A stretch of DNA of 64,000 bases from Halobacillus karajensis (GCF_900108515.1 NZ_FNWW01000005.1:1-64000), one strand, 5' to 3'. Numbered from the stretch's first letter, positions 43,149 to 53,016 are shown. Made by a program: numbers and translations. The notes: a model not told the origin generated them from the letters alone.

Positions 43149-43667
43149 ATGGATAATAATGATATTGTCATTAGGTTAAGATATGCCTTGGATATAAAAG
43201 ACTCAGATATGGTTGAAATCTTTAAACTTGGAGGATTCGATCTCACTCAGGAAGAAGTGAAAAAGGTCCTCACTAAGGCAGAAGATCATTATGATAACGA
43301 AGATGATGAAGTTTACGAAGATGAAGATCATATCAAATGCACGAATAGTATGCTGGAGTCGTTCTTGAATGGTCTGATTATATTCAAACGAGGACCGCAA
43401 GAACCTAAAAACGGTCAGCCGAATAAACCAGACCGATCAATCAAGAACCATTCCAGTGTGAATAATGTCATGCTGAAAAAAGTGAAAATTGCATTAAAAT
43501 TAACGAGTGAAGATATTATCGATATTTTAGATGCTGCAGGGGTCACCATTACCAAGGGCGAATTAAGTGGTTTATTAAGGAAAGAAGGACACAAGAATTA
43601 TCGGCAATTTGGTGATCAATACGCTAGGAATTTCTTGAAAGGATTAACGATTAAGTATAGGGGGTAA
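43149..43667 (+). CDS. DUF1456 protein (YehS family)
   Basis: A 172-residue soluble protein made of two similar DUF1456 halves: NDIVIRLRYALDIKDSDMVEIFKLGGF and NNVMLKKVKIALKLTSEDIIDILDAAG. Each half is followed by a stretch with FLNGL or FLKGL. An acidic linker (DNEDDEVYEDEDH) joins them. The role of the family is not known. GGGGAGG lies before ATG, and a terminator follows. Confidence 0.88.
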   Translation: MDNNDIVIRLRYALDIKDSDMVEIFKLGGFDLTQEEVKKVLTKAEDHYDNEDDEVYEDEDHIKCTNSMLESFLNGLIIFKRGPQEPKNGQPNKPDRSIKNHSSVNNVMLKKVKIALKLTSEDIIDILDAAGVTITKGELSGLLRKEGHKNYRQFGDQYARNFLKGLTIKYRG

Positions 43668-43697
43668 GTAAGCTCCCTTGCTCTGTTTCTTTTCATT

Positions 43698-43730
43698 AAA
43701 GAGGGCTTTCCATTCAATGGGCCCTCTTTT
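43698..43730 (+). terminator. Terminator after the YehS-like gene
   Basis: AAAGAGGGC (43698-43706) and GCCCTCTTT (43721-43729) form a 9-base stem with T after it. Confidence 0.85.
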
Positions 43731-43860
43731 GTTTAATCTATCTAAAAAATGACAGAAGGAATGTCATAACATGAAGTGTAAGCCGTTTTCTTTATTTCCA
43801 TTTGTTTTCCTTATAAGATAGAAAGTAGGTTAATCATTTTGTATAGAAAGGATGAAACAT

Positions 43861-44511
43861 ATGAAGGTTCTCGTTGTTGGTGCTAATGGTCAAGTGGGGA
43901 AACATCTTGTACAGATGATTCAAGCTAGTGAAAGCTTAAAAGCGAAAGCAATGATCCGTAAAGAAGAACAAGCTTCCTATTTTAATGAGTTAGGGGCAGA
44001 AACCGTCGTGGTAAACTTGGAAGATAACACCGATACTATTGCTAAAGCTTTTTCTGACGTAGATGCGGTTGTATTCACGGCTGGTTCTGGACCAAACACA
44101 GGACCTGATAAGACAATCTTAATCGACTTAGATGGGGCTGTTAAAACCATTGAAGCAGCGAAGAAAACAGGTGTCGAGCGTTTTGTCATGATTAGTTCAT
44201 TTGATACTACCCGTAAGGCCATTCAGAGTGCTCCTTCATCATTTGCCCCATATGTCGTTGCTAAGCATTATGCAGATGACTGGTTACGAAGAACGAATTT
44301 GGATTATACGATTATTCATCCAGGAATACTTACGAATGATAAGGGGAACGCACAGGTAGAGGCTGCTGAAGCAGTTGATAGAGGTGAAATTCCTAGAGAA
44401 GATGTAGCAGCTGTGATTTTAGCTGCATTGAAAAATGAATCGACAATCGGTAAAGAATTCCAAATCGTTGGTGGGAAGGAATCGGTGGAGAAAGCCATCC
44501 AATCCCTTTGA
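43861..44511 (+). CDS. NAD(P)-binding short-chain reductase (YhfK-like)
   Basis: A 216-residue atypical SDR protein. The nucleotide site is VVGANGQVGKHL, followed by AMIRKEEQ, VVFTAGSG and the PYVVAKHYADDWLR segment that holds the Tyr-like position. It follows B. subtilis YhfK by pattern. The substrate is not known; relatives are thought to reduce quinones or act as sensors. ATG at 43861 was chosen over 43852 because AGAAAGGA is 8 bases before it. Confidence 0.87.
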   Translation: MKVLVVGANGQVGKHLVQMIQASESLKAKAMIRKEEQASYFNELGAETVVVNLEDNTDTIAKAFSDVDAVVFTAGSGPNTGPDKTILIDLDGAVKTIEAAKKTGVERFVMISSFDTTRKAIQSAPSSFAPYVVAKHYADDWLRRTNLDYTIIHPGILTNDKGNAQVEAAEAVDRGEIPREDVAAVILAALKNESTIGKEFQIVGGKESVEKAIQSL

Positions 44512-44528
44512 AAAAGTATCCGGAAGGT

Positions 44529-44562
44529 AAGGCAATCTGCAGGGGAGCAGATTGCCTTTCTT
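44529..44562 (+). terminator. Terminator after the YhfK-like gene
   Basis: AGGCAATCTGC (44530-44540) and GCAGATTGCCT (44547-44557) form an 11-base stem, then TTCTTT. Confidence 0.85.
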
Positions 44563-45007
44563 TATAATCGGGTTATAACCTATCTGGAGGATCGATCGAG
44601 ATATTTTTCCTTTTAATGGTGTGAATTAGGTGTTTTTTTTGTTTATATCACAGGTACATATTTATGAATTGAACAATAATCTATAAATATTCTTCCTATG
44701 ATTTTAGAAAAATAGGTTTAATGAAATGAACGATCGGGAATTAAGGATATAAGCCTTTCAAGACTGTGAACTCTTGAGAGGCTTATATTTATGTTTTTAA
44801 TTTGTGTGTAATTATTATGTAATATCATTAAATTAATATAACAGTTGAGTGGTTAATGGTTGTATTATTAAAAAATGTGTTATTATAAGTTTTGTGAAAC
44901 AACCCACTTACCATTATTCTTGTGTTTTATCATAGTATTTGTTAGTATATAAAACTTGATTAAGGAAACAACAATAGATTGTGTTTATAATTAACGGAGG
45001 TTTTAAG
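44563..45007. other. AT-rich intergenic region before the LtaS-type gene
   Basis: No gene is seen in 445 bases. A hairpin of AAGCCTTTCAAGA with TCTTGAGAGGCTT lies at about 44751-44784 and is followed by ATATTTATG, which may be a terminator. The rest is very AT-rich and probably holds the promoter of the next gene, but no well-spaced -35 and -10 pair could be fixed. Confidence 0.5.
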
Positions 45008-46924
45008 ATGTTTTCAAAGTTTAAAAAGAAAATGAAAGACCCCGCATTTAAAAAGAAATTTTGGATCTATACTGCTGTTATAGCGATTTTCTGGGCAAAG
45101 ATGTCCTTTGTTCAAGGAGGCATTTTTACACTGGATGTCGAAAATGCTAACGAAGCAGCTATTTTAGCTTTTAATCCATTGAGCAGTATATTCCTCTTAT
45201 TTGGAGTGGGGATTCTTCTAGCAGGTCGAAAAGGGCTGCTGGGCATGTATATTCTTGGATCAATTTTATTATATGTAAACGTCTTGTTTTATCGAGAGTA
45301 CCATGACTTCCTAACCATCCCTATGTTAGGACAAGCGGCCAACTTGGCAGGGTTAGGTGGAAGTATTACCGATATTTTATCTGTCACTGATATTTTCTTA
45401 TTTATAGATATCTTTGCTGCTGTTTTTCTATTATTCTATTTAAAACCAGGACGCCTCCAAAGTTTTCTCCCTAAACGAAAAGAAGGGTTGATTCTGGCTA
45501 TGATTGCGATTCCTTTGTTCCTCGTGAACTTAGGGTGGGCACAAACGGAGCGTACGGAGTTGTTACAACGAGCGTTTGATCGCAATATGCTCGTTAAATA
45601 TATAGGTGTTCTCAACTTCCATGCCTATGATATCGTCCTGCAGGGACAAACAGAAGCGAAAAAAACTTTTGCTGATAGTAATGCGCTTGCCCCTGTATTG
45701 AACTATTTGAATGAGAAAGAGACAGAGCCGAACAGGGATATGACTGGAGTAGCGGAAGGGAAAAACGTGATCGCTATTTCTCTCGAGAGTACCCAGACCT
45801 TTGTGGTTGATAATACACTGAATGGGAAAGAACTCACCCCATATTTCAACGACCTTAAAGAGGAAGGAGCTTACTTTAGTAACTTCTATCACCAGGTGAA
45901 ACAAGGACGTACCTCTGACTCTGAGTTTATGCTCGATAATTCATTGTATGGATTGAACCGCGGTGCGGCTTTCTTTACCCATGCAGGGAATGAATATCAA
46001 GCGACTCCGGAAGTGCTTGGGGAAGAAGGGTACACGACTTCCTCTATGCACGCCAATGATGAAACTTTCTGGAACCGTAATGTGATGTATGATTCACTTG
46101 GCTATGACAAGTTTTATTCGAAGGAAGATTATAATGTAACAGAAGAAAAATCCTATGGGTGGGGTTATCTGGATGAATATTTCTTTAGTGAATCCTTAGA
46201 GAAAATGGAAGAAATGGATCAGCCGTTTTATAACAAAATGATCACATTAACGAACCACCATCCGTTTACACTTCCTGAGGATAAGAAATTCATTGAGGAA
46301 GGTAACACATCCAGTGAAACGTTGAATCGTTACTTCCAAACGATCCGCTACCAGGACGAAGCGTTGAAACAATTCGTTGAGGAATTTAAAAAGTCCGATT
46401 TGTATGATGATACAATTCTGGTCATCTATGGGGATCACTTCGGAATTTCCGAAAATCACCAGCGAGCCATGGGAGAATATCTGGATAAAGATATTAACGA
46501 ATATGAACAGTTTCAACTTCAGCGCGTCCCTCTTCTTATGATCGGGGAAGGCATTGAACCACAGGAACATGATACCGTTGGTGGGCAAATTGATTTACGT
46601 CCAACCATTATGAACCTTCTAGGCGTCGAAGATGAAAATCCTATCCAATTTGGACAGGATCTCTTCAGTAAAGATCGTCGTGAAATGATGATTACCCGAG
46701 ATGGGAACTTTGCCAACGAGAAATATGTCGGTGTGAATGGAAATTGTTATGAACGAGAAACAGGTGAAAAAGTAGAAAGCGAACAAGCATGTGCTCCTGG
46801 ATTTAAGGAAGCAGAGGAAGAACTTGCTCTCTCTGATTCCGTTGTTTATGGAGATCTCCTTCGTTACCTTGATGAGATCAAAATGATTGAGGAAAAGGAC
46901 TCCTCTGACAAGAAGAAAGAATAA
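45008..46924 (+). CDS. ltaS: Lipoteichoic acid synthase family protein
   Basis: Membrane enzyme that builds or primes the glycerol-phosphate chain of lipoteichoic acid. The 638-residue protein has five membrane segments in the first 190 residues and an outer sulfatase-like domain. ISLESTQTF carries the metal glutamate. VKQGRTSDSEFML holds the catalytic threonine. Late motifs are VIYGDHFG and TNHHPFTLP. The start at ATG 45008 has ACGGAGG upstream. Bacilli carry several paralogues (LtaS, YfnI, YqgS, YvgJ) and the sequence alone does not say which this is. Confidence 0.9.
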   Translation: MFSKFKKKMKDPAFKKKFWIYTAVIAIFWAKMSFVQGGIFTLDVENANEAAILAFNPLSSIFLLFGVGILLAGRKGLLGMYILGSILLYVNVLFYREYHDFLTIPMLGQAANLAGLGGSITDILSVTDIFLFIDIFAAVFLLFYLKPGRLQSFLPKRKEGLILAMIAIPLFLVNLGWAQTERTELLQRAFDRNMLVKYIGVLNFHAYDIVLQGQTEAKKTFADSNALAPVLNYLNEKETEPNRDMTGVAEGKNVIAISLESTQTFVVDNTLNGKELTPYFNDLKEEGAYFSNFYHQVKQGRTSDSEFMLDNSLYGLNRGAAFFTHAGNEYQATPEVLGEEGYTTSSMHANDETFWNRNVMYDSLGYDKFYSKEDYNVTEEKSYGWGYLDEYFFSESLEKMEEMDQPFYNKMITLTNHHPFTLPEDKKFIEEGNTSSETLNRYFQTIRYQDEALKQFVEEFKKSDLYDDTILVIYGDHFGISENHQRAMGEYLDKDINEYEQFQLQRVPLLMIGEGIEPQEHDTVGGQIDLRPTIMNLLGVEDENPIQFGQDLFSKDRREMMITRDGNFANEKYVGVNGNCYERETGEKVESEQACAPGFKEAEEELALSDSVVYGDLLRYLDEIKMIEEKDSSDKKKE

Positions 46925-46936
46925 GATCTGGCAAAT

Positions 46937-46978
46937 AAGCTTGTAGAGACACTTAGGTGTCTCTACAAGCTTTTTTAT
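46937..46978 (+). terminator. Strong terminator after the LtaS-type gene
   Basis: AAGCTTGTAGAGACAC (46937-46952) pairs perfectly with GTGTCTCTACAAGCTT (46957-46972), 4-base loop, followed by T. Confidence 0.92.
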
Positions 46979-47081
46979 TTTCCTCTGCATGATAAATAGA
47001 TTCATTTTGAATCATTTTAATAAGGAGGATTATCCTGCTTCCGTAACAGTCATTGATTTAAAAAGCAAGACCCAGAACCGT

Positions 47082-47651
47082 TCACCCCTCCAAAGTAGAA
47101 AGTCCATAGTTAATGAAATGATTGATCATGACAGCCATTTCCTTCGGTGATTGATCCATATCATTTTCGATCCAATCTTTAATGACGTGAATGGCCCCAC
47201 TTATTACAAACGTACTTAAATATTCGGATTCTTCCCATTTTACGGCAGAATCCTTCATCCAGTTATTCATCATAAATTGTTGCGTTAATTCCATCATTCG
47301 CTTTTCAAAAGTAGGAATGGCCTCTTTATTCAGCAAGGTTTGGAACATGAGTTTATTTTCTGTGACGTATTCTAAAATTTTCTCGGTCATTTGAATAGAC
47401 TCTTCTTCTCGTTCGTAGCTGTAGCTATGTAGGTATTGGTTCATATCGGCCGTGATTTCTTCTTCTATTTTACTTAATAAGTCGTACTGGTCAGCGTAAT
47501 GGGTGTAAAAGGTGGAACGGTTGATATCCGCAATGGCACATATTTCTTTCACAGTAATGTCTGATAATGGCTTTTGGGCTAAAAGGGTAATCAGGCTTTC
47601 TTTTAATACTTTCCGAGTATATTTTTTTCTTCGGTCTAATTTCTTGTTCAT
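47082..47651 (-). CDS. TetR/AcrR-family repressor
   Basis: A 189-residue regulator. The helix-turn-helix (residues 10-55) includes ITVKEICAIADINRSTFYTHYADQYDLL, the usual TetR form. The C-terminal part fits the TetR_C_11 type common beside MMPL or YhgE genes in Firmicutes. AAAAGGAG precedes ATG. It diverges from the MMPL operon, so it likely represses it through the palindromes in the gap. Confidence 0.9.
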   Translation of the reverse strand: MNKKLDRRKKYTRKVLKESLITLLAQKPLSDITVKEICAIADINRSTFYTHYADQYDLLSKIEEEITADMNQYLHSYSYEREEESIQMTEKILEYVTENKLMFQTLLNKEAIPTFEKRMMELTQQFMMNNWMKDSAVKWEESEYLSTFVISGAIHVIKDWIENDMDQSPKEMAVMINHFINYGLSTLEG

Positions 47652-47687
47652 ATAAGAAGCTCCTTTTTGTTAAATTTATGTGACAAT

Positions 47688-47755
47688 CCAACAGATGTAT
47701 TCGATATGTTGGGAAACTAACGATAAATAAGGAACTGTTTGTTGAATATCCAACA
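47688..47755. promoter_or_regulatory. Candidate TetR-type operators
   Basis: TGTTGAATATCCAACA (47740-47755) is a 16-base palindrome with one mismatched pair. CCAACA (47688-47693) and TGTTGG (47707-47712) use the same half-site facing the other way. They fill the gap between the divergent regulator and exporter genes. Confidence 0.55.
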
Positions 47756-47822
47756 CAGTGTTAATAAAATGATAAAGTGAGTAAATGGGATTTGCAAGAG
47801 AGGGTGACGTCTTATTGATGGT

Positions 47823-49868
47823 TTGATATCAAGGATGATTAAGCATAAGAAAAGTATTGTCATTATATTTATGATTATAACCTTACTCAGTACGGTCGCG
47901 CAGTTCGCCGTCTCGGTCAATTATAATATGGTTGATTATCTTCCGAAGGATTCTCCGTCCATGGAGGCGATGGATCTGATGGAAGATGAGTTCGATGAAC
48001 CTGTGGAGAATGCGCGTGTCATGGTTAAAGAGGTCTCGATTACAGAGGCCCTTACCTATAAGGAAGAATTAGAATCGATTGAAGGAGTCAGTCAGGTTAC
48101 CTGGCTTGATGATGTCGTCGATCTAAAAGTGCCTCTGGAAATGGGCAATTCGGATACGATTGAGTCCTATTACCAGAACAATTCCGCTTTGTACTCTTTG
48201 CATATTGATGAGGGATATGAAGTAGAGGCAACGGATGAGATTTATCAACTAATTGGTGAAGAGAATGCGGTTTCTGGGGAAGCCGTGAATACGGCAACAT
48301 CACAGAAAATGGCCGGTAGTGAATCGATGTATGCCGGAGCCCTGCTTGTTCCGATCATTATACTGATTTTGATCTTATCCACGAATTCATGGATGGAGCC
48401 AGTGTTCTTCTTGACAGCAATCGGGGTATCTGTGCTTATAAACTTAGGAACAAATATTTTTATTGGAGAGGTGTCCTTTGTAACCCAGTCAGTAGCCCCT
48501 ATTCTGCAACTGGCGGTTTCGCTTGATTATGCGATTTTCCTTCTCCATAGTTTTTCTGATTTCCGTAAAGAAGTCTCAGACCCTAAGCAAGCGATGCAGC
48601 TTGCGATTAAACGGTCCTTTCCTGCGATTGTTGCTAGTGCATCGACAACCTTTTTCGGGTTTACAGCTCTTACCTTCATGGACTTCGGCATCGGAGCCGA
48701 TCTCGGATTAAATTTGTTGAAAGGTATTTTATTGAGTTTCATCAGTGTCATGGTCTTTTTACCAGCATTGACATTGATGTTCTACCATTGGATTGACCGC
48801 ACTCAGCACCGTTCTTTTGTGCCCGATTTTAAAAATATCGGCAAGCGTGTCATGAAATTACGTATTCCAAGTTTAGTTCTAATCGTATTGATTATTGTTC
48901 CTGCCTTTTTGGCCCAAAGCCATACATCATTTATCTACGGAACTGGTGAACATCCGCAGAACACGAGGGCAGGTCAAGATGTAACAGCGATTCAGGAAGA
49001 GTTCGGGAAGAATATGCCGATGGTTTTACTCGTTCCTGAAGGAGATAGAGGGAAAGAGGAAGAGCTTGTCCAAGAGTTAGAGGACCTTCCACAAGTTTCT
49101 AGTGTGCTTTCATATGTCAATACGGTAAGCGCAGCGATTCCGCCGGCCTATATAGAAGAATCGGTGACCGAGTCTTTTTATTCCGGTAATTATGCTCGAA
49201 TTACTCTATATACGGATACGGATGCCGAAGGAGAAGAAGCTTTTTCTCTAATTGAAGAAGTTCAAGCGAAGGCGGATTCTTATTATGATGAAACCCATCT
49301 TTTAGGGGAAAGTGTAACATTATATGACATGAAAAATATCGTTCAAGATGACAACAAGCTAGTGAATTGGATGACGATCCTTACAGTAACACTGGTCCTC
49401 TTGGTAACATTCAAGTCGATCTCTATTCCACTTGTGTTGTTATTGACGATACAAGCCTCCGTCTGGGTTAACTTGTCATTTCCATACTTCATGGAGACCC
49501 CGCTTGTTTATGTCGGCTATCTGCTCATTAGCACCATCCAGTTAGCAGCGACCGTCGACTATGCGATATTATTTACGGAAAATTATAACCATCTTCGAAA
49601 AGAAATGTCTGCACGGCCAGCGATTAAGAAAACCATCGATGATAAAATTTTTGCCATTTTTGTATCGGCTTCGATTTTATCAAGTGTTGGGTTTATTTTA
49701 TGGGTGACCTCTTCCAATCCAATTGTGTCATCCATTGGATTACTGCTTGGACGCGGGGCACTGCTTGCATTCATTATGGTTGTATTCGTGCTTCCCGCCT
49801 TGTTGGTTGTACTGGACTATATAATTAAAAAGACAACATGGAAAGCAAACTTTTATAAGGAGAAATGA
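47823..49868 (+). CDS. MMPL-family (RND-type) membrane transporter
   Basis: A large membrane protein of 681 residues with about 12 membrane segments in two halves. Each half begins with one segment, then an outer domain, then a group of five. Family stretches are VNYNMVDYLPKDSPS, LAVSLDYAIFLLHSFSDF and LAATVDYAILFTENYNHLR. It probably exports lipids or hydrophobic compounds. The start is uncertain: TTG 47823, ATG 47835, or ATT 47814, which has the best spacing to AGAGGGTGA. Its stop overlaps the upstream ATG of the next gene. Confidence 0.88.
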   Translation: MISRMIKHKKSIVIIFMIITLLSTVAQFAVSVNYNMVDYLPKDSPSMEAMDLMEDEFDEPVENARVMVKEVSITEALTYKEELESIEGVSQVTWLDDVVDLKVPLEMGNSDTIESYYQNNSALYSLHIDEGYEVEATDEIYQLIGEENAVSGEAVNTATSQKMAGSESMYAGALLVPIIILILILSTNSWMEPVFFLTAIGVSVLINLGTNIFIGEVSFVTQSVAPILQLAVSLDYAIFLLHSFSDFRKEVSDPKQAMQLAIKRSFPAIVASASTTFFGFTALTFMDFGIGADLGLNLLKGILLSFISVMVFLPALTLMFYHWIDRTQHRSFVPDFKNIGKRVMKLRIPSLVLIVLIIVPAFLAQSHTSFIYGTGEHPQNTRAGQDVTAIQEEFGKNMPMVLLVPEGDRGKEEELVQELEDLPQVSSVLSYVNTVSAAIPPAYIEESVTESFYSGNYARITLYTDTDAEGEEAFSLIEEVQAKADSYYDETHLLGESVTLYDMKNIVQDDNKLVNWMTILTVTLVLLVTFKSISIPLVLLLTIQASVWVNLSFPYFMETPLVYVGYLLISTIQLAATVDYAILFTENYNHLRKEMSARPAIKKTIDDKIFAIFVSASILSSVGFILWVTSSNPIVSSIGLLLGRGALLAFIMVVFVLPALLVVLDYIIKKTTWKANFYKEK

Positions 49869-49870
49869 TA

Positions 49871-51697
49871 ATGAGAGCACAACGTATGACTGCAATATTC
49901 CTTGCGTTTCTTCTTGTTCTTGGGACTGCTCCGGTTGCTCCGGTATCGGCAGAGAAAAATGACTCATCAGAAGAAGGAGATAAGGAGAAAAAAGGGTCCT
50001 ATTCCGAAAAGCATGAAGTGGTCTATGCGACACTTAACGCAGCTGGTGATCAAGAAGAAATGTATGTCGTCAACAATTTTACGATTGAAGATCAGGGGAA
50101 GATTGTCGATTATGGCCCTTACACAAGCGTCCAGAATCTGACAGACCTCACTGAAATTCAACAAAAAGAAGAGAAAATTGAGTTAACAGCACAAGAAGAA
50201 GAGTTTTATTACCAAGGAAATTTGGAGGGGAAGCCCCTTCCTTGGGATATCAATGTTTCCTATCAATTGAATGGGGAAACGTTGCCCCCGGAAGAATTGG
50301 CTGGAAAAGACGGTGAGCTTCAGATTAATATTGATACTCAGAAAGATGAAAAGGTCGAAGAAGTCTTTTTCAATAATTATTTGATGCAAATTACACTTCA
50401 ATTCGATTCCAATATTTATGAAAACATTCAAGCTCCAGAAGGATCGGTGGCGAATGCCGGGAAAAACCGACAAGTGACGTTTACTGTTATGCCTGAAAAA
50501 GAGGGGAGTTTTGCTGTAAAGGCAGATGTTTCAGACATGGAAATGGAAAGCATCGAGTTTGCTGCCATTCCATCTTCCATGTCCATTGATGCTCCTGATG
50601 TCGGTGGCATGAAGAACGATATGAGTTCCTTATCTGATGCTACAGCAGAAATTAATAAAGGTGTAGGTGAGCTGAAGACAGGAATTTCTGACCTAAACAA
50701 TGGAGCCGCAAGTCTCTATGACGGTTCTAAGGAATATAAAAGCGGGATTCAGGGGGTGAGTAACGGTTCTTCAGAGCTCGTTGAAGGATCAGCTTCTATT
50801 AAAGCCCTCCTACAGCAAATGAGTGATTCTGTCCGTGCAGGTTCCGGTGAAATAGATCTAAGTGACTTGACGAAGATGGAAGATGGACTCCGCCAAATTG
50901 CTGGAGGACTGAAGAAAACGGAAGAAGGCCTTACGAATTTAAAAGATCGGTATGGGCAAGCTAACCAGGCATTGAGCCAGTCGATTGAGTCCCTGCCTGC
51001 TTCCCAAATTTCAGAAGAAGACATTCAGAAATTGTATGAAAGTGGAGCAGATAAGGAAGTCGTCGACAAGCTTGTGGAAACTTATAAGGCGGCAAAAACA
51101 ACAAAAGAAACATACGCAAATGTAAAAGAAGCTTTTAATGCCGTTGGCCCTTCCTTAGAAAAGAGTATCGGCTCCCTGAGTGAAATGAGTAGCAGCCTCC
51201 ATTCGATAGCTGACCAAGTAGGGAACAGTCTTGACAACATGGACATTGCACAATCGCTGAAGGAACTGCAGCAAGGATTGCAATCCATGTCGTCCAACTA
51301 TAATGAATTTCATGCAGGTCTTACTGAATACACGAGCGGTGTTGATCAGCTCGCTGGTTCATATGGAGAACTCCATAGCGGTATCGGGGAATTGACCAAT
51401 GGAACGTCCAAATTGGAAAGCGGTGCAGCTGAACTTCATAATGGAACTTCAGAACTGGCCTCATCCACAAGTGATCTCCCTGGTCAAATTGATTCAGAGA
51501 TTGACCAAATGGTAGATGAATATGATAAATCTGATTTTGACCCCGTCTCATTTGTATCCTCACAAAATGAAAACGTAGGTTCTGTACAATTTGTCATAAA
51601 AACAGAAAGTATAAAAAAAGAGGAAGAAGAAAAGCAAGCTCCCGAGGAAGAAGAGGAAAAAAGCTTCTGGGATCGCTTGTTGGACCTCTTTAGATAA
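49871..51697 (+). CDS. Secreted heptad-repeat protein (YhgE/Pip-related outer domain)
   Basis: A 608-residue exported protein with a signal peptide (MRAQRMTAIFLAFLLVLGTAPVAPVSA) and no other membrane segment. From about residue 250 it carries xxxLxxG heptads, for example NKGVGELKTGISDLNNG, and later IGELTNGTSKLESGAAELHNG. Such repeats are found in the outer part of YhgE and of long MMPL proteins. Here they form a separate protein encoded straight after a short MMPL protein. It ends acidic, then SFWDRLLDLFR. ATG 49871 has AAGGAG 8 bases upstream; ATG 49865 overlaps the transporter stop. Confidence 0.8.
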   Translation: MRAQRMTAIFLAFLLVLGTAPVAPVSAEKNDSSEEGDKEKKGSYSEKHEVVYATLNAAGDQEEMYVVNNFTIEDQGKIVDYGPYTSVQNLTDLTEIQQKEEKIELTAQEEEFYYQGNLEGKPLPWDINVSYQLNGETLPPEELAGKDGELQINIDTQKDEKVEEVFFNNYLMQITLQFDSNIYENIQAPEGSVANAGKNRQVTFTVMPEKEGSFAVKADVSDMEMESIEFAAIPSSMSIDAPDVGGMKNDMSSLSDATAEINKGVGELKTGISDLNNGAASLYDGSKEYKSGIQGVSNGSSELVEGSASIKALLQQMSDSVRAGSGEIDLSDLTKMEDGLRQIAGGLKKTEEGLTNLKDRYGQANQALSQSIESLPASQISEEDIQKLYESGADKEVVDKLVETYKAAKTTKETYANVKEAFNAVGPSLEKSIGSLSEMSSSLHSIADQVGNSLDNMDIAQSLKELQQGLQSMSSNYNEFHAGLTEYTSGVDQLAGSYGELHSGIGELTNGTSKLESGAAELHNGTSELASSTSDLPGQIDSEIDQMVDEYDKSDFDPVSFVSSQNENVGSVQFVIKTESIKKEEEEKQAPEEEEEKSFWDRLLDLFR

Positions 51698-51700
51698 AAA

Positions 51701-51750
51701 ATTAAAAGCCTTCTCTCTATTTAACAATGAGGGAAGGCTTTTAATTTTTT
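51701..51750 (+). terminator. Terminator of the MMPL operon
   Basis: ATTAAAAGCCTTC (51701-51713) and GAAGGCTTTTAAT (51733-51745), 13-base stem, then T. Confidence 0.88.
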
Positions 51751-51898
51751 AGATCATAAGGCAACCAAACGTTAATTTAAAGGATTGGCTTAAATTTGTG
51801 GGAAATCAATCGCCCTCTTGTCCATTTATTCTTTGGTGTATGAATATCGATCGGTCTGCACAAATTAAGGAAAAGAAGAATGGTAAGGGAGGTTTCAA

Positions 51899-52909
51899 AT
51901 GAGTAATGAGAAAATAGACCTGACAGCTTCTGAACTTGGAAGTTTGTGGACCTCCTACTTATACGATAGTATGTCTCTCCAATTCGTTCGATTTATGTAT
52001 GAAAAAGTGAGGGATGAGGAAGTAAAGACGGTTATTTATAAAGCCTTAAAGATAGCTGAACAGCAGGTCGACCACATGGAGTCCATTTTTCAAAAAGAGA
52101 ACTTACCCACTCCTTATGGATTCTCAGAAAAGGATATAGAACTTCAAGCCCCGGATCTTTTTACGGATATTTTTAAGCTTACATTTATGCTGCATATGGG
52201 GCGTGTAGGCATGCTCGTTCATTCCACTAACTTATCGATTGCTTCCAGAAGAGATGTTCAGGATTATTATGGACAAGCATTAAATCAGGTACAGGATTTA
52301 TACCGGACGGCTTCTGAGGTTGCTTTAGACAAGGGAGTGTTCTTAAAGAAGCCGTATATCCCCTACCCCAAACAGTTTTCTTTTATTAACGATGTTGGAT
52401 ATTTGAGCGGACTCAATCCTTTAAAAAAGCATCGCACTTTAAATGCTATTGAGATCACTCATTTAAGCTTGAACATAGAGACTAATCAGATTGGGCTCAT
52501 GCTTATGTCGAGTTTTATGCAGTCTTCTCGATCTAAAGAAGTGAGCCAGTTTATGAGAAGGGGAAAGGACATTTCAAAGAAGCATATTCAACTTCTTTCT
52601 GAGGCCTTAATAAACGATGATATTCAGGCCCCTATTTCTTCTGATCATGCAGTCACGGACAGTACAATTCCTGTTTTTTCGGATAGATTGATGATGTTTC
52701 AAGTGAGTCTCCTTACTTCAGCAGGTTTAGGCAATTATGCCACAGCAGCTGCTGCGAGTCAGAGAAGCGATTTGGTTTTGAATTATGAACGACTATCCCT
52801 TGAGGTGGGGCGATTTGGGAAAGATGGGGTAGAGCTGATGATAAAGAATAAATGGATGGAAGAGCCACCAGCGGCACCCGATCGAGATCAACTGGGAAAA
52901 GAAAAGTGA
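51899..52909 (+). CDS. DUF3231 ferritin-like protein
   Basis: A 336-residue helical protein made of two similar halves, LTASELGSLWTSYLYDSMS and AIEITHLSLNIETNQIGLMLMSS..; each has the fold pattern of DUF3231, related to coat and ferritin-like proteins of bacilli. The first half contains KIAEQQVDHMESIF. Its role is unknown, although many members lie near spore genes. AGGGAGG precedes ATG. It is monocistronic, with a terminator after it. Confidence 0.85.
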   Translation: MSNEKIDLTASELGSLWTSYLYDSMSLQFVRFMYEKVRDEEVKTVIYKALKIAEQQVDHMESIFQKENLPTPYGFSEKDIELQAPDLFTDIFKLTFMLHMGRVGMLVHSTNLSIASRRDVQDYYGQALNQVQDLYRTASEVALDKGVFLKKPYIPYPKQFSFINDVGYLSGLNPLKKHRTLNAIEITHLSLNIETNQIGLMLMSSFMQSSRSKEVSQFMRRGKDISKKHIQLLSEALINDDIQAPISSDHAVTDSTIPVFSDRLMMFQVSLLTSAGLGNYATAAAASQRSDLVLNYERLSLEVGRFGKDGVELMIKNKWMEEPPAAPDRDQLGKEK

Positions 52910-52923
52910 TCACCTGAAAAATG

Positions 52924-52960
52924 AAAAGCCTAAGGCTGTCAACAGCTTTAGGCTTTTTTC
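52924..52960 (+). terminator. Terminator after the DUF3231 gene
   Basis: AAAAGCCTAAGGCTG pairs with CAGCTTTAGGCTTTT with one bulge and is followed by T. It also faces the end of the leftward aldolase gene. Confidence 0.85.
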
Positions 52961-53016
52961 CAATTAGTTATGGAAAGCTAGAATGTAATGATGATTGATG
53001 AAGTGTCTGGCTCTTC

